From positions 1-52,931 of the forward strand of contig LLCB01000367.1 in NCBI GenBank assembly GCA_001414345.1: DNA of 52,931 bases. Reading direction: 5' to 3'. A program made the translations under genes and the position numbers. The notes beneath the pieces were generated by a model. That model saw only the letters and a list, made by a program, of their open reading frames with translations. It did no database searches and was not told the DNA's origin. Shown here piece after piece: positions 43,889 to 52,931 of the stretch. This DNA comes from Hymenoscyphus infarciens. Taxonomy: Eukaryota > Ascomycota > Leotiomycetes > Helotiales > Helotiaceae. The first letter of the stretch is position 1; each line of letters starts with the position of its first letter.

Positions 43889-46800
43889 CTACGTAGCGCT
43901 GGTTTGATACAAACTGGCAAACCTTGAAGCATGGCTCAACAACCTCTTCGACGTATCAAACTCCACCAGACGGCCGTCGTCCAGTAGCATAACCTTATCA
44001 TATCGAGTAACATGTGTGAGGCGATGCATAACCGCAAGGACCGTGCAATCTTTGAAGGTTGTGTCGAGGATATCCTGCATTAATACTTCCGTCTCGCTAT
44101 CAACACTATTGGTATGTTATTCCCTGCATTCATAGAATCGCATCCTACGGCTTTGGTAGCTTACCTGCTCATGGCTTCATCAAGTATCAATACTTTGCTG
44201 TTTCTGACCATGGCTCGTGCAAGACACAATAGCTGTTTCTGGCCTGCGGACCACATAGACGTGTCTATCTCTTTGCTCAAGCCGCTCTGATATGATTACC
44301 CAAAGCCGGACGCGGTCTAAGGCCCAAACAATCTCTTCATCCGACACCTTTCCAAAAGGGTCAATATTAAAACGAATGGTGCCGGGAAGTAGAAGTGGAG
44401 CCTGGGGGACGACATTAAGGTGTGATCGAACATCAGTGCATGGCATTGTGGAAAGATCAACACCATCAATAATGATTTGGCCTCCTCGCGTCTCAATCAC
44501 CTGCAGAAGGGCTAGCATGGTAGACTTTGTGTCGTTAGTCCTGAATTTCTTAGGAATGATTAGAAGGGATTTATACTCACAGTCTTGCCACAACCAGAGC
44601 GCCCACACAGGGCTATGTGTTCTAATTGCCTAATTAAAAATGAAATACTCTTGAGCACAGGCTCGACATTTGGAGAGTGAGCAGCAACCAAGCCCTTGAA
44701 TTCAACGTTGCCTTGCTTCGGCCAGTCTTCCGCCACTTTGGTCGTGCAGCCGCTTCTCTCTTCTGACTTGGTTTCGGCGACGAATTGCTTAATTCGTGCT
44801 ACAGCTCCAATACTGGACTCCATAATAGTCCATGTTTTGATCATCCTCATAAGAATAGAGCTGAATGACATGACCATGACCAGCGAGACACCAACGTTGT
44901 CAGCGCTGAACTTGTCTTTCCAAGTCACGACAACAGCTACTAATACAGTCGCAATGATTGTGACAACCATATCCAGAACAAAACCGAGCCAACCCTGAAT
45001 GCAATACTGTAGATAGGCTGGCCGTTGCGCTTGATCGATAAACTTGTGATTACGTTTTTGATATTGCGACTTCCAACCAAAAGCGCGAATGGTAGCTGCG
45101 CCGGCCACAGGCTCAATGAAATGTGTGTACAGCGGGGCTTTAGCCTCGCTTTCGAGCAGGCGAACCTGTCGAGAGGTTTGCAAGTAGAATGATTGTAGCA
45201 CGTACAGAAACCCGACGACGAACGGGACCATTGTAGCCAGATATTTAGAGAACACAACAAGAATTATTGCCTTGGCTAGGACAGAGAAGGCGGCTTAATC
45301 ATGTTAGTCAACGGCATCGACTGAGGACCGAAACATGAAGTGCAACTCACTTGAGATGTAATTTATCATGACAAGGGGCAGATTCATGTCGATAAGTTCC
45401 ATATCTTGGCTATCGCTCAACAGTATTAGCAAAAATTTCGTTGATTCTGCGCCAGAGACATATTGAAATGTAGAAGATAAAAAAGGAATGGTTGCAGTAT
45501 CAAGGCTTACCTAAATCTGTTCGTCAGAGTACCCGTATCTGTGGTGGCAAAGAATCGCAAAGGCGCCCTAGAATTCGATCAGCAAAGCCTTATGATAACG
45601 CTTGCCCTGGTTGTTAAATGTACCTCACGGTGCTTAAGAGCAGATCAGAGTGCAGACTGAGGGCCGAGTTGGAAATTGTGTGGACGATCCCGATTCTAGA
45701 GTCGTTAATAATGCGAAGCAAGTTAATATAGGAGATAATCACCAGCATGAAATTGCGACTGCTACAACTCCGGAAATACTCAGAAAAGCGTATAACCCTA
45801 TATAAAAACCCACGTCTTTGTTCGGTTCGATTTCATTGGCTTCTGACCACCATTTGAGCCATACAGCTATTGGTTGAACACGTTAGTCTCTTGAATATTG
45901 GAGAGGGCTTTGGAGTATCTACTTCCGAACTCAGTACAGAAAATCCAAACAGCCATACTAAGAAGAAACATGATAACGATCGTATAGCTGGAACTAGCAA
46001 AGTAGTAACTATAAACTGACCAGTCGCCGTTCTTACGCCTAACATCGGGTGTGTTGTTAGCTTCATCTACAGTACGAGTCGCCGAAATGATGGACTCAGC
46101 GACAATACTTTCGATCCGAGAAATATTGGCATTCTGGCGACTCTTTTCGGTAGGATCTTCGTCTCGAAAATCAAGGCCAAGACTCGCAAGGTAACTTTCA
46201 TAAACTAGCAGCTCTTGTAGAGTTCCGATCTGGGCAATCTTGCCGTTCTCAAGAGCCACAATAGTATCAGCAGAGCGCATAAGTTTACCTGCATTTAGTT
46301 AGCATTGGAAGGGGGGGTTTTATAATGGCTCAGAAAACCTACGATTGTGAGTTACCAAAACAACTGTCGTACCGCGTTTACGGAGTAGACCATCATTCCC
46401 CAGGAGTCGCTGCGAAACGAGCTCTACGGTGTAAGCATCCATCCCACTGAAGACATTATCAAGGAGAAACAAATCCTTGCGTGAATACACTGCACGCGCG
46501 AGAGGCTGTAGATGATAAATATCAGTCGAATTTTTCCAAGTGAACGTTTTTTAGTTCACTCACAATTCTTTGCTTTTGACCCCCGCTAAGATTCAAGCCC
46601 TTGCTTCCAACGACGGTTTTGTCGCCTCGTTCTAAGGCCTGTAGATCCGCCTCCAGTCCACAACTTGAGTTGACCATCTTATACCATTTCGTGTCATACT
46701 GCGAGACACCAACAATATTGCTTTGGATCGTGCCATTTTCCAGCCATGGTTCCTGGGAGCAGTAAGCGACAGAAGAAGTACACTTCGACGCGGTGCCGAG

Positions 46801-49057
46801 ACTGCGGGTTTCACCCAATATGCTCTCCAGTAGCATACTCTTACCACTACCAACGGCTCCTATACAAACTGTGATGCTGCCTTTCGGTCTTAGGTCGATT
46901 TCCTTCAGAAAAGGTGTCTTTGATTGTATCCACGCAAAGCTGGCCTTTTCCAGGGTAATGACGTGCTTTTGATTATTTTCACTCAACATTGGCACCATTT
47001 GAGAACGGAGGTTGATGGATGATCCAATGCGATTGCTGGGGTTTCCAGTCTCATTGTACTCAAAGGGAAAGGAACCATCATCTTCATGATCACAATACCC
47101 CTGAATCCTTTCGAAGCTGGCGACACATTGCAGCAACTGTGGCATAAGCTGAACAAGCTGAATTACTGGGCTCGTGAGAAGATTGATTAGAGCAATGGCG
47201 GTAAATGCTTGAGCAGTTAGAAGTGAGCCATTCTTCCAGTAGAGCGCAACGATCAAGTTGACAGCAAAGGTGGCCAGTGGTGTTATGTTCTGGGGACATT
47301 CCGCTATGAATATTGAGTAAAAATACCTATTATCAAGGACGAAGGAATGGCTTACATAGTAGAACATTCCAAGCAAGCAACTTGCGGTAGACCTTGGATG
47401 TTTGTATCTCAACTTGTCTCAAATTTTCAATCATATCAGCCACCAAAGCAGAGATTCCTAGCATTTTCACGGCTTTCATATCATCAAGCATACTGGAAGT
47501 GACTCGTAGTCGCTCTTGAACCTTCTTGATCCAGGCTACCTGCGCTTTCTTGGCGGAATTGGAAATTGGCACATTGATAACAATAGAAACTGTATACCTT
47601 GCTTAGTCGGTATTCAGTGAGCATCCAAAATAAGTAACGTACTGAGAATAACAACCACTGGTGCCAGACAGGCTAAGAAGACTTGTTGTTCCAATAGCCA
47701 GATAGCCACGCCAATTTCAATGATGGAGGCCCATGCTTCGTGAATTTGCAGGAAGTTAAAAGCTATACGCTCAACATCAGTGCCCATTAACGTTACTGCG
47801 GTGCTTTCTCCTAGATCAATTATCTTTGCATTCATCGTCTCCTGGTATATTAGTCCAATGAGTCCTCCCTTGACCCTTGTCACGAACCGCGAGGCCTGAT
47901 AAGTGGACAATGCCGTTGAGCACTATTTGGGGGTCAGAATTTTTGGGGGCCTTGTCAAAAGTCAAACAAATCGTACAGCAATACCGAGAAACACCAGAGC
48001 CCATGCACCTATCAGCCCTCGCTTGAAGCTGATATCGGTGGTGGTCTCTCCAACGTAGGATACTGTGGTATTGATGAAGAGGGGCTGCGCAAAGTAAAAG
48101 ACAGACTTGCATAACCGCGGTGGAATGGCAGATAGGAATGAGAATAGATTGGCGTGGAAAGATGCTTTGAGGAGACTATACCGCGCTCGATGATCATCTA
48201 GATATAGGGATGGTCAGTGGGGTGATTATAAACTACTACGACAGAAGTACTTGCACTTTGCCCAAGTCCTCACAAGATTTCGGCACAACACGCTGCTCTG
48301 GAGTCGAGTGTCGAGGATGGGTAAGTCATTCGAGACTAAAACTTTGGAGTAGCCAGCACGGAAGGTAGCGGTCAGCCAGGCAAGCGCTGTACGGTTCCAA
48401 ACCCCACAATACTCTTCCGGTGCGCAGAACCTTTTCTCCTCTACAACACTGGACTTTTTGTCGGCGGACTCGAGCAGAAGCGCTACTACTGTCAAACTCA
48501 ATGACACAGTCATTGCCGTTGCTTCTTCGTTGGCGCTTCCGATGAGCCATAGCGTCCGGACTCGTGGGATATCGAGAATTACCAGCGCGGAAAGATACAA
48601 GCCAAGCAGAGTGGAAGGCCGAAGAGAACGTTGATGAACCATATAAGAAAGCAATGCTACACCGGCAATTCCGGCAATGGCCAGTATGTCTGCGGCTGAT
48701 GATGCACTTGTTTGGATACTAGTATTCTGTGACCTTAAAATTAGGAAAGCCAGCTGTGAAATAAAAATGCCAACTAAAGTTGCCTGTGCAATGTCAATAG
48801 CAGGACAAAAATGTTGAAGGTCCAGAGAGGCATCCTACGAGCTTTCCAAATAACAATTTCGATCTCAATGAGCACAAAACGGGCGATTTGGTTAGAACCT
48901 TGAGGTGGAAAGGCAGGAGTAGAAAGAAAACGGCGGTTGAGAGACATTCGAAAAAGACGTCTTCAAAAAGGAGAGTAAAATCAAAAGCACGACAGGAGGG
49001 CTCGATTCGTGGACCGAAGATCCTATCATTGGTGGGCAAGCAGATTGACAACGCCAA
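43889..49057 (-). pseudogene. ABC-C (MRP-type) multidrug transporter, multi-exon, probably decayed
   Basis: A full-length ABCC layout read from high to low coordinates. TMD0 begins near 49057 (RIFGPRIEPSCRAFDFTLLFE) and includes RSLRPSTLLGLYL. TMD1 has FAQPLFINTTVSYVGE and VTLMGTDVERI. NBD1 has Walker A GAVGSGKSM, signature LSGGQKQRI and LFLLDNVFSGMD. TMD2 has RFFATTDTGTLTNRF and ELIDMNLPLVMINY. NBD2 has [33 protein letters not shown] and MHRLTHV, ending at 43889. Many short introns fit, for example 48838-48784. Faults: no ATG opens the N-terminal frame (only TTG). The NBD1 Walker B region has Asn after the Asp. A frameshift near 44281-44287 separates RLWVIISER from the [13 protein letters not shown] frame, with no intron able to bridge it. 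A doubtful junction lies at the start of TMD2. A functional export pump is therefore unlikely. Confidence 0.8.
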
Positions 49058-52000
49058 TGTAACCTGGGTCAGAAGTAATAGTCTCAGTGATGAGAAGAAG
49101 CAAAAGTGCTCAATAGTAGCTCGAGGTTGTCTACTACATGCCTGGGCAGTTCCTTAGAAGGTATCGGTTGGCCTCTGATCTCCACTTAGCTTTCTACATC
49201 AGCTTATCCCCTCAACTCAGGGTTGCAACTAGGACCTTAAAAACTCCACTAGAAAAAAGGGTACGGCACCAAAAAACCAGCCTTAATATTTCTTAACAAC
49301 TACGCTTCCTAGGAACAAGTCATTGGGATAGTAAGTACAGTGCAAACAATCTACTCTCAGAAGGAATTAGCTCTAGGAAATGTGGTTGTAAAATGAAATC
49401 GAAAACGGATATAAGATGCAGGCAGTGGGGTGCGACTAGTGAGGAAACCGCCTTCGGCGCCTCTAAAGATTGCTTTATAAACACGCTTCCTAGAGATGTT
49501 CATTCGAGATGTAGAATAAGTGCTTATTTATTGCATTTTTAGAGGGGGTTGGCGCTGGTAAGTGTGGCACCTTGTAAAGCAATAATGAGGACGGATTCTA
49601 GGTTCTAACGCGAAGAAAGAGGGGCTGTCAGGTGACAGTGACTTCTAGCAAATGGATCAATATTTGATCTTCCTTAACACCTTGGATATCTCGTTTCCAC
49701 TAGTTTTTATAAAGATTCCATCCGCTTGGAAGTTTGTGGAATTCTGCAAAGATTAGCAATAAGAATTTGAAGTAGGTTTTTGAGAATGTCCGATTAAGAA
49801 GAAGATAGGACTGTGTAGGTCTTGCTCTTCGTTGAAAATGAGAATATCGTATATCATACCACACTATATACGTTGAAATTGTCTAATCTAGATGATATAA
49901 AACTTGAAACTCGTCATAACTTTTATCACAAGGTATACGAAGAATATATCCAAGACAACGTGAGGCAAGACAAGACTAATAATAGTTAGCTAAGATAAGT
50001 TGAAGATAACTATTGCCAAAAAAAGAAAACACAGAACTAGGAGTAAGACTGAAACTAGCGTATGGAATTTATACTACTTCATCTAAAATTCTGGGTCTCT
50101 TGAAGAAATGCTTTTGAAGGCACTCTTTTTACCTCATCGACCGCACTATATAGCGTATGGATCTTCTCATGTCTATGTCATAAGCAAGCTACTATCTCCT
50201 CTCTTATTTCATCAAAGTCAAACCCAGCAGGTAGTTTTCTTAAAACAGCCATGAAAACACCCAAAAGTCCGACGGGTGTATATCCTCCTTTCCTATATTT
50301 AGATAGCGAGATTATAACGGCGTTTAAGAAGATAGCTAAGAAAGATGTAGACAAGCTCCGAAAACTCGGAAAGGGTAAAGAGACACTCAACTACCAAAGA
50401 AGGGTAAAGTTAGCTCGCGTAATCGTCTTCATTATTCTCATCTCCTCTTGTCAACTCAATCGAAACTAAAGTCTCAAAAAGGCAGTAACTGAAAAAATGT
50501 CCTACATTAATATCGAAACCACTCACACTGTCGGAAAATCCTCCATCCAAACTTTGCACCCATATAAAGAAAACAGTAAACTCCAGTACCCCTCATTTCT
50601 AGCTCCAAGCTCACTAAAGGCTTCAAAAAGTATCCCTTTCCAAACTATCTGCTTGCGAGAGTCCCGCAGCGGAATGATGATGTTGATTGGTGATATGGTG
50701 GTTTCCACTTTCACAGAATGCTGGAGAGGCAAATAGTCTTTAAACTCTTCCTCCCCCGTTCTTTCGTCATCACGCCGTTATTCTAGCCTTATATATTCAT
50801 GGTTCAAGGATACCATTTCACACCAGACATTCTTTTTCCACACCCGACATCTCAAGGGCAGGAGAACAAAACACAGTGATCAGCGATCCAGTGCCTCTTT
50901 TTAAAGATTAAAAAACAATCCTATGTCCAACGAGATTCTTACGAGTAGTTAGAGTGTGTACTCTTGAATTCGCCAAAGCTTCAAAGTTCCATGCATCTGA
51001 ACCTACAATATCGTGGAAAGATATCACTTTACAAAGGAGAACCTAACATCGGTTTCTATCTTTCCACTCCTGAATCTGAGGGAACAGGGGTCCTATAGCG
51101 GAGAACATAGTATAGAGAGATACTGACACAAACAGAGATCGAATACCTCACAAGTAGTACTTAAGAATATTTCGTGTGGTTCATTAGAAGTACCCGACTT
51201 TGAAGAAGCAGACAACCTCTTCAAATTGATAGCCCCTCACTATTCTTCTCTAGTCTATGAGAATATATCGAAGTATAGACCCTAGGAGCTCTTAAAACTG
51301 ATAAGAAGAAAAACAATTCCCTTTTTACCGTCGAAACCAACCTTGCTGTTAAAACACCACTTAACTCAATCCTTAAAACTCTACCTATCAACACACATGT
51401 AAAGCATATCAACTCTCAATTCTCCGAGGTCCTTCCTCTGGCTTTCAAGTTCTTCTCGGCCTCGCCATAGGCCTTTCGTGTGTGGTTTCGCCTCTGCGTT
51501 GTTGTTGAACATTGCTGTCCAACCATGGACCGAGGCAATTGTAGATCAGCTTTACAGCACTCATTTATAGAGAATTAAAGCTGGTAGAGGTTGGTTGGTT
51601 AGGGAAATTTTGTCTTCTTATTTGTTAAATTTGCAATGTCTCGTCCAGATATGAACTTTTCCATTGCGCTCTTCAATAGCATTGTCCGGACGCACATCCC
51701 AGAACAAATGGAAAGAATTATCATCGAGAAACTGTAGATATCCTGATATCGAGTGACGATGGGTAAGTTGTTTATAAAGAGAGGCGAAAAACATACATCT
51801 GAGGTGTAACACCTGCGAAGAAATCACCGGATCGAATTGCATTCGTTTCATAGGAAACTTCGAAGTAACCATCCCTTCAAGAAACCGACGACCCTCTATG
51901 AATAACGAACGATCCATCATCATTCCCTCCCTCATGCCCACCCTCTTACAAAACCCCAAAACACAGTCCCACGAAGCCATACATCAAACCTACCACCGAT

Positions 52001-52231
52001 ATCCCTCCCACCGTTGAAACCATCCATACACACACCTTACATCCAACCAGTCCCAGCAAACCCCTCACAATCTTTTCATCCTAAACCAAACACCACCACT
52101 CTTCCCTCCGAAAGACCTCACCAATATCCTATCCCACAACACCAAAAACACTCCACCAATAAACCAACCTTTCTCATGTCCCAGTCCTTTATTGAACATT
52201 CAAAAACACAGGCAGTTAGTTATTTAAATAA
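49058..52231. other. 3.2-kb gene-poor, AT-rich region
   Basis: No recognisable coding domain lies between the ABC-C relic and the terminal MITE. Frames at 50178-50736 on both strands are short and AT-biased. 49300-51300 is rich in TA steps and may be further decayed repeat sequence. One longer - strand frame (51618-51980) is listed separately. Confidence 0.5.
51618..51980 (-). CDS. Possible 120-aa hypothetical ORF
   Basis: ATG 51980 to stop 51618 encodes 120 residues beginning MASWDCVLGFCKRVGMREG, with no signal peptide or known domain. The composition (varied, with Trp, Cys and His) is more protein-like than the surrounding frames. A C/A-rich, leader-like stretch (51985-52200) precedes it. 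It could be an exon of a lineage-specific gene or chance. Confidence 0.25.
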   Translation of the reverse strand: MASWDCVLGFCKRVGMREGMMMDRSLFIEGRRFLEGMVTSKFPMKRMQFDPVISSQVLHLRCMFFASLYKQLTHRHSISGYLQFLDDNSFHLFWDVRPDNAIEERNGKVHIWTRHCKFNK

Positions 52232-52822
52232 CGGTAATTGACACAAATGCCACCTTTTTAATTATTAAAGACAGAAATGCCACCTAATTAATTTATTTCT
52301 GACAGAAATGCCACTCTTATGCCATTCATTTATTTAATAGTGATTTTAGTACTAAAATAATGAATTAGGAATAGTAGCATTTATGTCTAAAATAGGTGGC
52401 ATTTCTGTTAGGAATATAAAGGTAGCATTTATATTAGTATAAGGCGCGGGGCGTTAGTTTTAAGTAGCATATTATATATGCTTTAAGAGTATTAATACGC
52501 TTGTTTTAGTATTGTTTTTAGGAACGTCTTTGCTCAGAGAAGGTCTTTAATTCTGTATATGCTTAGTTACTATTTACTCTTTTTAGGCGAATCCTCGCCT
52601 AAAAAGAGTAAATAGTAACTGACAGATATGCCACTATTTTATTTCTAACATAAATGCTACTATTTTACTTATGTTAAATAAATGACGAATATACCAAAAA
52701 ACATACTAGGAGCGCATAAAATAAATAAATAGCATAAGAGTAGCATTTCTATCAGAAATAAATTAATTAGGTGGCATTTCTGTCTTTAATAATTAAAAAG
52801 GTGGCATTTATGTCAATTACCG
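52232..52822. mobile_element. 591-bp Mutator-like MITE with 9-bp target-site duplication
   Basis: About 90-bp terminal inverted repeats beginning CGGTAATTGACA are nearly identical at both ends. The element is flanked by a perfect 9-bp duplication TTTAAATAA (52223-52231 and 52823-52831). Long terminal repeats with 9-bp duplications are characteristic of MULE transposons. No transposase frame exists, so it is non-autonomous. About eleven copies of a ~15-bp motif (GACAGAAATGCCACC-like) occur in both orientations, and a 26-bp-arm hairpin lies in the interior. Confidence 0.88.
52565..52620. repeat. Perfect hairpin, 26-bp arms, 4-nt loop
   Basis: AGTTACTATTTACTCTTTTT plus AGGCGA at 52565-52590 is exactly complementary to 52595-52620, with ATCC as the loop. 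It lies inside the MULE-like MITE, well separated from its terminal repeats. Confidence 0.95.
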
Positions 52823-52890
52823 TTTAAATAAAGAAAAACCCCCCTCTTTTCACTCCACAACCCCTCACCCTCTACAACGTTCCATTCTAA

Positions 52891-52920
52891 CCCCCAAACC
52901 CCCAAACCCCCAAACCCCTC
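52891..52920. repeat. CCCCCAAA tandem repeat
   Basis: Nearly four tandem copies of an 8-bp CCCCCAAA unit at the right edge of the window. It is not the TTAGGG/CCCTAA telomere repeat of filamentous fungi. Confidence 0.85.
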
Positions 52921-52931
52921 CCACCTCACAT

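Noticed and set aside
52891..52931. C-rich repeat at the right edge as a telomere
   Set aside because: The unit is CCCCCAAA, not CCCTAA, and it is only about 30 bp.

Overview
This window looks like nuclear DNA of a filamentous ascomycete (Pezizomycotina). The evidence is short spliceosomal introns (about 48-150 nt, GT..AG, often with CTAAC/CTGAC branch sites), fungal families (HET-domain protein, NACHT-type NLR, alpha-arrestin, ABC-C transporter, fungal-type Scm3), and C-to-T decay that resembles repeat-induced point mutation (RIP). Leotiomycetes is my guess from protein flavour only. Neither end is a convincing telomere.

Layout. 1-3150 is an AT-rich, CpA-poor tract with simple repeats and one copy of a 217-bp MITE. 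3197-5474 (-) is a HET-domain gene broken by an in-frame stop. 6977-7245 (+) is a two-exon, 70-residue secreted six-cysteine protein. 8530-9893 (+) is casein kinase 2 alpha, and 10670-12246 (-) is the autophagy gene ATG6/Beclin-1. These two converge on a decayed 23-bp tandem repeat. ATG6 shares a 405-bp divergent promoter with 12652-16629 (+), a large Scm3-family CENP-A chaperone carrying Myb, C2H2 and C-terminal Cys modules plus a Trp-centred repeat.

A 4.2-kb gap holding two MITEs follows. Then come WAPL (20814-23663, +), an alpha-arrestin with a PPSY motif (26525-28060, +), a DUF7514-like protein with an Arg/Glu/Asp-rich tail (28875-30868, +) and a short-chain dehydrogenase (31979-33002, +). 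33393-36831 is a NACHT/NLR pseudogene. 39554-41454 (+) is a secreted carboxylesterase/lipase and 42339-43121 (+) a basic low-complexity protein. 43889-49057 (-) is a multi-exon ABC-C transporter that looks decayed. The last 3.9 kb is gene-poor and ends in a 591-bp Mutator-like MITE with 9-bp target duplications.

How it fits together. The conserved core (CK2, ATG6, Scm3, WAPL, arrestin) is intact and normally spliced. Scm3 and WAPL both act on chromosome segregation, but nothing shows they are co-regulated. The accessory genes (HET, NLR, ABC-C) are all damaged. Several lesions are stop codons one CpA-to-TpA change away from glutamine codons, which suggests RIP-like mutation has spread into the accessory compartment. 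The features most likely to be undescribed are the inverted-motif MULE-MITE, the 23-bp array and the Trp-repeat segment of Scm3.
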